Shown: positions 56,364-64,000 of the stretch, one piece after another
Position numbering within the stretch: position 1 is the stretch's first letter
Layout: the number at the start of each line of letters is the position of its first letter
Source of the DNA: Mariniradius saccharolyticus AK6
GTDB taxonomy: Bacteria > Bacteroidota > Bacteroidia > Cytophagales > Cyclobacteriaceae
Assembly: GCF_000330725.2 (NCBI RefSeq)
Contig: NZ_AMZY02000019.1
Span: forward strand, 124,001-188,000
Direction of reading: 5' to 3'
Length of the DNA stretch: 64,000 nt
Notes under the pieces: model-generated
What the model was told of the DNA's origin: nothing
Database searches by the model: none
What the model saw: only the letters and a program-made list of their open reading frames with translations
Made by a program: the position numbers and the translations under genes

Positions 56364-57092
56364 ATGAAGAAACTGCTCTTTTTCCTTGGAGTAATTGCTG
56401 CGACCACACCGGCAATTGCCCAAACCGACTCCGTGGACGTGCAAGCCGTCGTTCTATTGGACCGGATGAGTGATATCATCGGCGAGATGGCTTCGTGTAG
56501 CTTCGGGCTCCAGACTTCTGTCGACAAAGTGCATCCAACTTTGGGGCTCGTCAAGGAGTATTCCACCCATCAGGTGCATGCGGTCGGCCCCGATAAGTTG
56601 CATGTCCAAACCAAGAGCCCAAGTAACAGCTACGCATATTGGTACAATGGAGACATTCTGATGTACTATTCACTCACTTACAACCACTATGGTTTTATTG
56701 AAACACCTGAAAACATCAACGAAACAATAGAATTTGTCAATGATGGATTTGGCCTTGAATTTCCAGCTGCTGATTTCTTTTACCCGACATTTACCGATGA
56801 TTTGTTGGAACACAGCGACTATGTGAAGTATTTGGGTCTTGTGAATATTGATGGTGTTGAATGTCACCATATTGCCGCCAAAGGTCCGGAGCAATCTGTA
56901 CAACTTTGGCTTAGCAACGATACGTTTATGCTTCCAGTGAGATATGTGATCATCCACAAATCAGGCGATCATTCCATTCATTTTGAGGGGGTCTTCAATG
57001 ATTGGAAAGTCAACCCTGATTTGCCCAACGCGATTTTCGATTTTACCGCGCCGCAAAGCGCAAGAAGAATTAGTTTGGTTCCAAAAAAGTAA
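56364..57092 (+). CDS. DUF2092 family exported protein
   Basis: This 242-residue protein has a signal peptide (LLFFLGVIAATTPAIAQ). It carries the DUF2092 pattern: VLLDRMSDIIGEMASCSFGLQTS near the start, LHVQTKSPSNSYAYWYNGDILMYYS, then DGVECHHIAAKGPEQSVQLWLSNDTFMLPVRYVIIHK and a final FEGVFNDWKVNPDLPNAIFDFTAP. The fold resembles outer-membrane lipoprotein carrier (LolA/LolB-like) sandwiches. The gene precedes the DUF6515 gene by 3 bases and is almost certainly co-transcribed with it. Function is unknown. Confidence 0.8.
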   Translation: MKKLLFFLGVIAATTPAIAQTDSVDVQAVVLLDRMSDIIGEMASCSFGLQTSVDKVHPTLGLVKEYSTHQVHAVGPDKLHVQTKSPSNSYAYWYNGDILMYYSLTYNHYGFIETPENINETIEFVNDGFGLEFPAADFFYPTFTDDLLEHSDYVKYLGLVNIDGVECHHIAAKGPEQSVQLWLSNDTFMLPVRYVIIHKSGDHSIHFEGVFNDWKVNPDLPNAIFDFTAPQSARRISLVPKK

Positions 57093-57095
57093 TAC

Positions 57096-58475
57096 ATGTT
57101 GAATATGAAGACTTTGAAAATATTAGTCAAAAACACGGTCACGGGAATGTTGCTAGCGATGTTGGCTTTGCAACCAGAAATGGCTTTCTCCCAAAGAATG
57201 AGTCACGGTGCGAGAGGTGGGGGTGGCGGGGCCGCATCTAGAGGAGGCAGCATGTCCTCACCGTCTAGATCCGGAGGTTCAATGTCCCAGCCTTCAAGAT
57301 CGGGAAGTTCAATGTCCCAACCGTCCAGATCTGGCGGGTCGATGTCCCAACCGTCAAATAGGGGTGGAGGTATGTCGCAACCTTCAAATCGCGGAGGGAT
57401 GTCCTCTCCTTCAGGAAGCGGTGGAAACCGTCAGGGAACTGCTGCGCAGCCATCGCAGAGAAATTCGATCAATGGAGGTGCCCAACGAGATGCAAATAGG
57501 AGGGTAAACACAGCCCCAGCTACATCCGACCGGTCTACCAGTGCGGCGAGACAAAGTCGGGAAGGTACCCCTTCCGCATCAGATAGAGCGGTAGGAAGTG
57601 GGGGCGGACGTAACCAGTCTGGAAACAATGTCTCTGATAGATCCAATTCCAATAGAAGGGGAGACGGCAACACTGGAAGTGCATCCAATGCAAGGCCATC
57701 GAACCGACCCTCTGATGGACGAAATCCGGGTGTGGGTGACGGAAATCGCCCAGGTTCTGGCAACAGGCCTGGTTCGGGTAATCGTCCAGGAGGAAACAAC
57801 ATCAACATCGGAAATAATAATAACATCAATATCAATGCAAGTAGAAATACCGTGGTCCGTGTCAACGTGATGTCACCTATGATGATGAGGCCACCGATGA
57901 TGTTTGGCCCATGGATGATGTGGTCTGCCAACCCATTCTTCTGGTTTGCGTTTCGACCATTCTTCTGGGGTCCATGGTGGCATCCATGGGGTTTTCCGGT
58001 AGCGACTTTACCTCCAACTGCACAAGTCGTCAACGTGACCAACGTCACCAATGAAACCAACGTCACCAACATCACCAACGTGACCAATGTGGTCAATGAA
58101 TTCCACTACGATAACGGGGTATTCTACCAAAAAGACGACGAAGGCTATGTAGTAGTCCCAGGTCCGGTAGGAGTGGAAGTATCATCGATCCCAGACAATG
58201 CTGAAAAAGTGAAACTAGACGATGGCACTATGAATTATTTCTGGGGCGGAACTTTCTACGAAAAATCTGCCAAAGGATATACAGTCGTGCCACCGACTGC
58301 GGGAGCGCTCGTCGAAAACCTGCCTGACGGCGGAGAAGAAGTCAAGATGGGCGATGTGATCCTTTTGGCCTATGGTGAAACTTACTACATGCCTGTACAG
58401 GTCAATGGAAGAAACATGTACGAGGTTGTCTATCTTGAAGAACAGGCAGAAGAGGACGGACCCTCGTCCAATTAA
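57096..58475 (+). CDS. DUF6515 family exported protein with Ser/Gly/Pro repeats
   Basis: This 459-residue protein has three zones. After a signal peptide (LAMLALQPEMAFSQ) comes a low-complexity region of about 200 residues with tandem units of roughly ten residues (SMSQPSRSGG, SMSQPSNRGG) and GNRPGS repeats. A hydrophobic Met/Trp/Phe patch near residues 255-300 (MMMRPPMMFGPWMMW, FRPFFWGPWWHPWG) leads to an NVTN-type repeat at about 313-335. The C-terminal domain has two similar halves (FYQKDDEGYVVVPGPVGVEVSSIPD and FYEKSAKGYTVVPPTAGALVENLPDG), matching DUF6515. It probably associates with the outer membrane. An internal ATG at 57105 is an alternative start. Confidence 0.75.
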   Translation: MLNMKTLKILVKNTVTGMLLAMLALQPEMAFSQRMSHGARGGGGGAASRGGSMSSPSRSGGSMSQPSRSGSSMSQPSRSGGSMSQPSNRGGGMSQPSNRGGMSSPSGSGGNRQGTAAQPSQRNSINGGAQRDANRRVNTAPATSDRSTSAARQSREGTPSASDRAVGSGGGRNQSGNNVSDRSNSNRRGDGNTGSASNARPSNRPSDGRNPGVGDGNRPGSGNRPGSGNRPGGNNINIGNNNNININASRNTVVRVNVMSPMMMRPPMMFGPWMMWSANPFFWFAFRPFFWGPWWHPWGFPVATLPPTAQVVNVTNVTNETNVTNITNVTNVVNEFHYDNGVFYQKDDEGYVVVPGPVGVEVSSIPDNAEKVKLDDGTMNYFWGGTFYEKSAKGYTVVPPTAGALVENLPDGGEEVKMGDVILLAYGETYYMPVQVNGRNMYEVVYLEEQAEEDGPSSN

Positions 58476-58497
58476 TCGGTATCTCAATAACCAGAGA

Positions 58498-58525
58498 AAA
58501 GCGGGCCAAACACCCGCTTTTTTTT
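58498..58525. terminator. Bidirectional terminator between convergent genes
   Basis: AAAGCGGG (58498-58505) pairs with CCCGCTTT (58513-58520) around CCAAACA and is followed by T to 58525. It separates the plus-strand DUF6515 gene from the end of the minus-strand BamA-like gene at 58535, and the preceding A-run lets it act in both directions. Confidence 0.8.
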
Positions 58526-58534
58526 ATGAGTTTA

Positions 58535-59737
58535 TCAGAAGCTTTCGTTCACATTGAGGTAAAATCCTGAATTCCCTTTTTGACCGATTCCATAGTCGGC
58601 GGAAATCGTCGTTCTGTTCCGCTTGTTGATCATCACCCGAAGTCCCACACCATAGCCCGGGTTGATTTGGGTAAACAGTTGCTCGTTTGTGGTTCGGCTG
58701 CCGAAACTGGCCGCATTTACGAAAACAGTCCCACCGAAAGTCTCCTTGTTTTGCTGCAAGGGAAATCGATATTCTGCTTCAGTATAGACCATGCTCTCGC
58801 CCCTAAATCGACCCTGTGCATAAGCTCTGCCTGTCCTTCCAAACATATCCCAACCCAAAGATGGAAGATTCATGTAGGGGAGATTGCCTGAGACCAGGAA
58901 GTTTCCATAACCCCAAAAAGCGATCAGGTGCCTCTTTCGCCGCTCACTGAGATTGATGTAGTGCCTGTAATCAAATAGCAGCGTACTTGAGTTTTGATCC
59001 GAACCCAGCCATGTGGGATTTACTTTGTAGGAAAGCAGGGCGAAGTTTCGCTCATAGGGTGATGTAGGATTGTCGCGGTTTTCCATTATTAGGTTCATCG
59101 TAAACCCAGAAAGCACATAGCTGTCGGTCGAGAAACCTTTGGCCAGGTTATAGGCATCATGCGAAAATGCAAGGTTTGTTCCTCCGGCCTCGTTGGTGTA
59201 GTTGTTGATTTTTGAATGTTTATCGAAATGGTACCCAACTCCCGTATAGAATTTTGAGTCGCCGATTCGTTTCAAAACCGTTTCATAAAAGCGAAAAAGG
59301 CTGAAATCCATTTGCTGCTCCCCCCACCAGACTCCCGCCTGATTGGGGTTTTCTGCTGGAATATTCGGCGCTGTACTACCCAACCCAAAAGTCGGCTGGG
59401 AGGTGATGAAATATCGCCAATCACCCACGAGAATCCATTTGTTTTGATTGAGGAAAATATTGCTCCTGAAGCTGAAAATCCACTGCTTTTTGGTCGTGTA
59501 GAGGAAATTACCAACAAAATTGGAAATTCTGGTGTCTTCGGGATCGCCCATATACCAAGTAGCAGAGGGCGCAAATCCAAACATCCATCCGTTGGCAGGA
59601 TTGGAAGCCACCGCGGGAAGCGGCACGATCCTGAGGTCCCTGATCCTTTTTTCTTGGGGTGGCAATGTGTCCTGCGAAGCCAATGAAACCGAACAAAAAA
59701 TCATCGCGGGGAGGAGGAACAACAGTACAGCTTTCAT
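58535..59737 (-). CDS. BamA/TamA-like outer-membrane beta-barrel protein
   Basis: This 400-residue protein has a signal peptide (LLFLLPAMIFCSVSLAS). The rest resembles the surface-antigen (Omp85 barrel) domain without POTRA repeats: FGFAPSATWYMGDPEDTRISNFVGNF, a mid-region RKRHLIAFWGYGNFL, then MFGRTGRAYAQGRFRGESMVYTEAEYRFPL (with an RGxxx-type lid motif) and a C-terminal VNPGYGVGLRVMINKRNRTTISADYGIG-like end. Short POTRA-free Omp85 proteins of Bacteroidota include patatin-fused and stand-alone types with unknown roles. Confidence 0.8.
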   Translation of the reverse strand: MKAVLLFLLPAMIFCSVSLASQDTLPPQEKRIRDLRIVPLPAVASNPANGWMFGFAPSATWYMGDPEDTRISNFVGNFLYTTKKQWIFSFRSNIFLNQNKWILVGDWRYFITSQPTFGLGSTAPNIPAENPNQAGVWWGEQQMDFSLFRFYETVLKRIGDSKFYTGVGYHFDKHSKINNYTNEAGGTNLAFSHDAYNLAKGFSTDSYVLSGFTMNLIMENRDNPTSPYERNFALLSYKVNPTWLGSDQNSSTLLFDYRHYINLSERRKRHLIAFWGYGNFLVSGNLPYMNLPSLGWDMFGRTGRAYAQGRFRGESMVYTEAEYRFPLQQNKETFGGTVFVNAASFGSRTTNEQLFTQINPGYGVGLRVMINKRNRTTISADYGIGQKGNSGFYLNVNESF

Positions 59738-59919
59738 AGTAGACGGGCGCCTTTGGCCTTGGGTTTATTTGATTCCTAGCAATTTGGATCCTTTAATTTA
59801 AAGCAATCTTTGGTTCACCAGTCCAAATGGTCAAAATTATTTTGGTGTGAAGGCCAATCGGAAAAGCGACTATCCTTGTTGCCATAGACGGGAGGGTGCC
59901 GACTATGGAACACTGATCT

Positions 59920-60975
59920 CTATTCTGCATCCTTTACGCACCTGAATCCAACATTGGATGTGCCGCTGTCGTAGGCATGTCCCTGTCTGGCTGACGGCCT
60001 GTAATTGATACAATAATCATCCGCACAGAGAAATGAGCCTCCCTTGATGACTTTTTCCTGCGCATAGGGATTGGTAGGATTATAGCATTTGTTCATCGCG
60101 CTGTCGAGGGGAGGGGCAATGCCAGCAACCCGGCTGAACTGGATCGCATCATACCAATCCGCTGTCAATTCCCATACATTGCCGATCATGTCATAAAGGC
60201 CGAAGCCATTTGCCTGAAAGCTTTTGACGGGCGCAGTACCAGCAAAATTGTCCTCGACAAGGTTTTGGTGTGGGAAATCGCCCTGAAAGGTATTGGCCAT
60301 GAACTGTCCATTGGGTCTGAATTCAGTCCCCCAAGCATAGCGAACCTTTTCCTTTCCCGCTTTGGCGGCATATTCCCACTCGGCTTCGGTGGGAAGTCTT
60401 TTGCCAGCCCATTTGGCATAGGCTTCCGCATCTTCGAACGCGATGTGGACTACCGGATGGTTTTCTCTACCCGCGATTGAGCTGTTAGGTCCCTCAGGGT
60501 GCTTCCAACTCGCTCCGTTAACCCATTTCCACCACTGGCTGATGTCATTTGATTGGGTTGAAACTGGGTGATTGGGTGGCGAGAAGACCAAGGACCCCGG
60601 CTGCAATTGATCGTCTGGAAGCTTGGGTGTGTCTGGAGGCAACTGTTTTTTCAATTCTTCCCAATCGATTTTTCTTTCGGCTACGGTCACATAGCCAGTT
60701 TCCTCCACAAACTTCGAGAATTGGGCATTGGTCACCTCCGTCTCATCCATCCAAAATCCCTTCACCTCGCGTTGCACCGCTGGGCGCTCGACAGCATATG
60801 CTTCCAGTTCGTCCGTGCCCATCCAAAATGAGCCCCCTTCTATCCAGACCATTCCATCCACTGCTTTGGCGGTTGCGGAAGTTTGTGCTGTATCTGAGGT
60901 CTTGTTTGAATCGCAGCCGAATAACCCTACGGAGGCTATGAGAACGGTGGCAAACTTGAATGGATTATTTTTCAT
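59920..60975 (-). CDS. Formylglycine-generating-enzyme-like lipoprotein (SUMF1 family)
   Basis: This 351-residue lipoprotein has a signal ending LIASVGLFGC near residue 21. It closely follows the SUMF1 sequence: FWMGTDELEAYAVERP, GFWMDETEVTNAQF, HPVVHIAFEDAEAYAKWAGKRLPTEAEWEYAAKAG, GLYDMIGNVWELTADWY, then KVIKGGSFLCADDYCINYRPSAR. The two cysteines of the C-x4-C pattern, near residues 316 and 321, match the copper-binding pair of true formylglycine-generating enzymes. True FGEs oxidise a sulfatase cysteine to formylglycine with O2. It would act at the periplasmic face. No sulfatase gene is in the window. The paralogous gliding proteins GldJ/GldK lack these cysteines. Confidence 0.85.
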   Translation of the reverse strand: MKNNPFKFATVLIASVGLFGCDSNKTSDTAQTSATAKAVDGMVWIEGGSFWMGTDELEAYAVERPAVQREVKGFWMDETEVTNAQFSKFVEETGYVTVAERKIDWEELKKQLPPDTPKLPDDQLQPGSLVFSPPNHPVSTQSNDISQWWKWVNGASWKHPEGPNSSIAGRENHPVVHIAFEDAEAYAKWAGKRLPTEAEWEYAAKAGKEKVRYAWGTEFRPNGQFMANTFQGDFPHQNLVEDNFAGTAPVKSFQANGFGLYDMIGNVWELTADWYDAIQFSRVAGIAPPLDSAMNKCYNPTNPYAQEKVIKGGSFLCADDYCINYRPSARQGHAYDSGTSNVGFRCVKDAE

Positions 60976-61036
60976 CTGGTAAAATTGCGAATGGAATGTA
61001 TTTCTTGGAATTTCTCCGAATTTAGGCTAAAACCAT

Positions 61037-61076
61037 AAAAAAGCCTGCACATCTAGGGGAAATGCAGGCCGTTTTT
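61037..61076 (-). terminator. Terminator after the minus-strand envelope operon
   Basis: On the minus strand, GCCTGCA (61069-61063) pairs with TGCAGGC (61049-61043) and is followed by TTTTTT down to 61037. It lies about 16 bases after the stop of the gene at 61092 and upstream of the FGE-like gene, so that gene must have its own promoter. Confidence 0.75.
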
Positions 61077-61091
61077 AAAGGACTTTCAGCC

Positions 61092-61559
61092 TTATTTCTC
61101 ACCCAAAAATGGTAAGCCGTCCAATAGTGCCAGGAAAAGTGTGGTCTGGATATAATCATCCAGCTGTAGAAACTTGGCCGCGATCGTAGTACTGGTTGCC
61201 TTTTTGAACTGAGAATAGTATTTGCTGTGTAGTTTAGTCATCGAAGCATCTACTTTGAGGCGTCTTTTGACCATCGCATCCAGTTCAGTTTCACTGATGG
61301 ATTCGAATTTCTCCAAGTAATCATTGATGAGCTTGAGGCGTTCCCGCGTGATGGCGCGCCTTTCATCCTCGTACTTCTGGAAAACCGGCCAGAAAGCCTG
61401 TGCATCGGTGTCCGAAAGCTCCATGTATTGTTCGACAAGAGCTCTTTTTTCCATTCCAAATTCAGACTGGATCAGCGTGATTTCATCGTCGATAGTTTGC
61501 GACATTCCTAGAAGGGGAACTAAGATTAATGCCGCAATCAGTGTAAGCTTTGCTTTCAT
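61092..61559 (-). CDS. Exported helical hypothetical protein
   Basis: This protein of about 155 residues has a signal peptide (LTLIAALILVPLLGMSQ) and an all-helical mature part: DEITLIQSEFGMEKRALVEQYMELSDTDAQAFWPVFQKYEDERRAITRERLKLINDYLEKFESISETELDAM. The AFWPVFQKYEDER and repeated long amphipathic helices are loosely like Spy/CpxP-type periplasmic chaperones, but the LTxxQ motifs of that family are not present. ATG at 61557-61559 is preferred to a longer start. It is last in a three-gene unit with the barrel and DUF4136 genes. Confidence 0.7.
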   Translation of the reverse strand: MKAKLTLIAALILVPLLGMSQTIDDEITLIQSEFGMEKRALVEQYMELSDTDAQAFWPVFQKYEDERRAITRERLKLINDYLEKFESISETELDAMVKRRLKVDASMTKLHSKYYSQFKKATSTTIAAKFLQLDDYIQTTLFLALLDGLPFLGEK

Positions 61560-61585
61560 GATAGGTATTGATGTTTGGTTAAAAA

Positions 61586-62185
61586 TCAATTGTTGAAGTT
61601 GAGCATAACAAAACCGACATTGAAGCCCAACCATGATTGGCTTGACATGGCCGAATTCTCGAAAGTTTGGTAGTATTTGCCCGAAATCTTGATTCCCACA
61701 TAATCGCTCAGTTCAACCACAGCGCCCAATTCCGGCCTGAAGGCTATTTGGTTGTTAGCAATTTTTTCCACAAAAATCCCCATATTTCTTGTTCTGCTAT
61801 TGATCGAAAGGCCCGCAGCTAGAGATGCAAAGGGACGGATGGGGCCTGATTCTGTGAAGAAGAAGATCGCCGAAGCCATCAAAGGAGTCATTTTCATATA
61901 ACGGAACTGGTTGCCGTGTACGGTTACCGTGCCCGATTCCAATAACTGGTCCGGGACTTCCTCATAGAAATTCACGGTACCTGCCTCGACCCCAAAACCG
62001 AATCGATTATTGGACATTTTGAGAAATTCAAAATTGGCTCCTCGTCCGCTAAAATTCCCGGTGAAGTCAGCCGTATTGCCCAAAGGCATGCTGGGTGCGT
62101 AGTTGATCTTGATAACCGTTCCCTGTGCAAAGGATCCGACAGAAAACAGATAAAAAGCAATTGCAAATATTATTTTACGGATCAT
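61586..62185 (-). CDS. Small outer-membrane beta-barrel protein
   Basis: This 199-residue exported protein has a signal peptide (IIFAIAFYLFSVGSFAQ) and the alternating strands of an OmpW/OmpA-like eight-strand barrel. Examples are FSGRGANFEFLKMSNNRFGFGVEAGTVNFYE, GPIRPFASLAAGLSINS, FRPELGAVVELSDYVGIKISGKYYQTF and a terminal SWLGFNVGFVMLNFNN. It begins 5 bases after the DUF4136 gene, so the two belong to one operon. The role is unknown. Confidence 0.75.
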   Translation of the reverse strand: MIRKIIFAIAFYLFSVGSFAQGTVIKINYAPSMPLGNTADFTGNFSGRGANFEFLKMSNNRFGFGVEAGTVNFYEEVPDQLLESGTVTVHGNQFRYMKMTPLMASAIFFFTESGPIRPFASLAAGLSINSRTRNMGIFVEKIANNQIAFRPELGAVVELSDYVGIKISGKYYQTFENSAMSSQSWLGFNVGFVMLNFNN

Positions 62186-62190
62186 GAAAA

Positions 62191-62829
62191 CTATCTTTTG
62201 ATGTAGGGAGATTGGATAAATGCCTGGTTGACACCGATGACGGCACGGTCAGTGTTGCTGGAAGACGACCCGGTGATCGCACCGTTTATTACGGAAACCC
62301 AGTTGACTTCGACTTGACCGCCGGTACCTGCCGTTTTCATATCTACAAATTGCAGTAAAATCGATCCTGTGCTCACGGATGTCACTACCGCAGGTTGGAA
62401 TCCCGGATACTGCCAACGAAGGCCAGTCCCTAAATTTGGTATCCACCAATCCCAAAACCACCAGTTGTAACTGAACAAGAGTTCGTTTTGGTCCGTCATG
62501 GAAGGAAGTATCACATAATCTGGATTATCGAATTGTGTGACGGGCGTAAAGCCTCTAGCTATCATGTTTGACCTGATGGCATTGATGATCGAACGGCCCG
62601 TGGCAAATTCTAAAAAAGGCGGACGCTGGCCTTGGACAGGTGGCACATCAGAGAGAATGACCACATTGTCGGGTAGTGCAAAGGTCCTACCTTGCCCAAA
62701 ACTGTAATCCGGATTGTAATTGGTATAGACCACGTCAAGCGAGGTGGAATCTTGTGGTAATTCAGGCGCACAGGCGAGCAGCGCCGTCATGCCAATCCCC
62801 AAAAAGAACCGCTGTAATTGTAATTTCAT
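62191..62829 (-). CDS. DUF4136 lipoprotein
   Basis: This 212-residue lipoprotein has a signal ending GMTALLAC near residue 20. The DUF4136 pattern is visible as VVYTNYNPDYSFGQGRTFALPD, then IINAIRSNMIARGFTPVTQFDNPDYVILPSM, and a beta-rich end with GSILLQFVDMKTAGTGGQVEVNWVSVINGAI. Members are envelope lipoproteins of unknown activity. It is the first gene of the three-gene minus-strand unit ending at 61092, and divergent from the AraC-like regulator at 63019. Confidence 0.82.
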   Translation of the reverse strand: MKLQLQRFFLGIGMTALLACAPELPQDSTSLDVVYTNYNPDYSFGQGRTFALPDNVVILSDVPPVQGQRPPFLEFATGRSIINAIRSNMIARGFTPVTQFDNPDYVILPSMTDQNELLFSYNWWFWDWWIPNLGTGLRWQYPGFQPAVVTSVSTGSILLQFVDMKTAGTGGQVEVNWVSVINGAITGSSSSNTDRAVIGVNQAFIQSPYIKR

Positions 62830-63018
62830 GCTGGGAAAACTGATGTTTGATGTTTAAAACACACCAAATGTAGGAATACTTTCCTTGAATTTTCAGTGCG
62901 GCATGGTTTCCTTATATTTTTTTGAGAATATTTTAGGAATATTGGCATGGATATCTCAAATATCGAAAAATGGGTACCTTAGCTTCCGAATTCATATTTC
63001 GAGCCGCGACGGAATAAT

Positions 63019-64000
63019 ATGGAAATATCCTTGGATTGGAAGCATCTTTTTTACTTTTTCCCAATGTTTATAGGCCTATTGGTTGGCTTGGTGCTCATTT
63101 TTTATGGAGTTAGAAAAAACAGGCAGAATGTACTTCTGGGGATTGGATTTCTACTTTTGACTTATGTTTCGTTCATTATTTGGCTCGTCGTTTCCGGGAA
63201 CTTTGTGCACTTTCCGCATTTGTACCGCACGGGGAATTTCATGGGGCTTTTGTTTATTCCGCTGGTATATCTATATATACGCAATACGGTCTCAGGGACA
63301 GGGCTGCACAAATGGGACATCCTGCACTTGATTCCAGCATTGGTATTTTTTTTGGATTATTTGCCGATCTATCTGCTCAGCACTGCGGAGAAAGTTGCTT
63401 TGATCAAGTCAGAGATCGAGGACCCGTATCTGTTTACCACGTTTACCCAATCCCGCTTCTTCCCAGATAATTTCTATACCCCCATGAGGTCAGTCATTCT
63501 CTGCGGCTATTGGCTGGCCTCGGTTTATTTATTGTGGGGCAATTGGAAAAAACAACCTGTGAATGACTTTTCGCGAGAATGGAATATCTGGATCGTGGTT
63601 TTTCTGCTTTTGGAATTGATGGTGTTCTTTCCCTTCTTTTTGGTTTTTTGGTTTGTGGATTCCCTTACCGGCTTTTATTTGGTTTTTTTCACCGTTGTCA
63701 TACTCACCTTCGGGACCGCCATTTCATTGTTATTTTTCCCCAAGATACTCTATGGCTTGGATCTGAACTCCTATTCCATTCAGCAAAAGAAGAATATGGT
63801 CCCTTCAAAAGGCGATCATCAGGAGAATCTCTCTTCAGCGAAAATCGATGAGATCAGACTAAAGTTTGAACTTGTCTTGGGCCAAAAAAAGCATTTTTTG
63901 AAGCATGGTTATTCAATCCATGACCTTTCCGAGGATACGGGTTTCCCAGTGTATATCCTCACGATCTACATCAACAAAGTCCTTGGGACTACTTTCCCGG
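63019..64000 (+). CDS. Membrane-anchored AraC-family regulator, 5' part
   Basis: An open frame of about 327 codons from ATG at 63019 runs off the right edge with no stop. Residues of about 1-245 form six to seven membrane segments (FFPMFIGLLVGLVLIFYGV, LGIGFLLLTYVSFIIWLVV, NFMGLLFIPLVYLYI, LVFWFVDSLTGFYLVFFTVVIL). After a soluble linker, residues near 280-327 (IDEIRLKFELVLGQKKHFLKHGYSIHDLSEDTGFPVYILTIYINK) match the start of an AraC helix-turn-helix domain as found in Bacteroidota 7TM-AraC proteins. The ligand and targets are unknown. The DNA-binding domain continues beyond the window. Confidence 0.8.
   Translation, partial: MEISLDWKHLFYFFPMFIGLLVGLVLIFYGVRKNRQNVLLGIGFLLLTYVSFIIWLVVSGNFVHFPHLYRTGNFMGLLFIPLVYLYIRNTVSGTGLHKWDILHLIPALVFFLDYLPIYLLSTAEKVALIKSEIEDPYLFTTFTQSRFFPDNFYTPMRSVILCGYWLASVYLLWGNWKKQPVNDFSREWNIWIVVFLLLELMVFFPFFLVFWFVDSLTGFYLVFFTVVILTFGTAISLLFFPKILYGLDLNSYSIQQKKNMVPSKGDHQENLSSAKIDEIRLKFELVLGQKKHFLKHGYSIHDLSEDTGFPVYILTIYINKVLGTTFP

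Noticed and set aside
57240-57420. Regular 30-base repeats as a CRISPR array
   Set aside because: There are no unique spacers; the repeats are contiguous, in frame and code for Ser/Gly/Pro units of an exported protein.
59920-60975. FGE-like lipoprotein as GldJ or GldK gliding protein
   Set aside because: Those paralogs lack the catalytic cysteine pair and sit with other gld genes; here both cysteines are present and no gliding gene is adjacent.

Overview
The window looks like a chromosomal segment of an aerobic, glycan-degrading Bacteroidota. It is most likely an order Cytophagales / Cyclobacteriaceae-type organism, inferred from gene content only. The signs are SusC/SusD proteins, a FecI/FecR pair, a type IX secretion (T9SS) C-terminal domain, TolC-independent lipoprotein families (DUF4136, DUF6515, DUF2092, DUF6526), an ABC-F ATPase, a Tricorn-type protease and promoter-like TTTG-(19-21)-TAnnTTTG/TTCG elements. 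I saw no rRNA, tRNA, CRISPR array, transposase or prophage.

Layout. 1-4.8 kb: housekeeping and envelope genes (NamZ-like muramidase fragment, LolC/E-type permease, polyprenol-phosphate mannosyltransferase, ATP-grasp enzyme, YdcF-like protein, two tiny paralogous membrane proteins). 5-11 kb: exopolysaccharide functions (polytopic membrane protein, polysaccharide deacetylase, Wza-like export lipoprotein, Wzc-like tyrosine kinase). 11.2-12.9 kb: small metabolic and membrane genes. 13.1-27.1 kb: a complete polysaccharide utilization locus with ECF sigma factor, FecR anti-sigma, SusC with STN domain, SusD, LamG-type surface protein, two glycoamylase-family (GH144-like) enzymes and a GH3 beta-glucosidase. 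My best prediction for its substrate is beta-1,2-glucan. 27.2-30.4 kb: Tricorn-like protease. 30.4-37.6 kb: RNA methyltransferases, a sodium symporter, an ABC-F protein and small proteins, with two unusual repetitive intergenic tracts. 37.7-42.5 kb: secreted protein, subtilisin-like lipoprotein, TPR histidine kinase and an orphan cytoplasmic solute-binding-like protein.

42.5-54.7 kb: an alpha-glucan (starch/maltodextrin) locus arranged around a LacI-type regulator: MFS sugar transporter and GH31 alpha-glucosidase on the minus strand; SusE-like lipoprotein, T9SS-exported GH13, class II fructose-bisphosphate aldolase and lipoprotein GH13 on the plus strand. It has no SusC/SusD pair. Two copies of the same 14-base motif, one upstream of the GH31 gene and one in the lacI-susE intergenic region, look like operators for this regulator. 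In outline, surface and periplasmic amylases would release maltooligosaccharides, GH31 would cleave them, the MFS protein would import sugar, and the aldolase would feed glycolysis.

55-62.8 kb: a set of envelope genes (beta-barrels, DUF2092, DUF6515, BamA-like, a formylglycine-generating-enzyme-like lipoprotein with both active-site cysteines, DUF4136) with no obvious shared pathway. The window ends inside a membrane-anchored AraC-family regulator.
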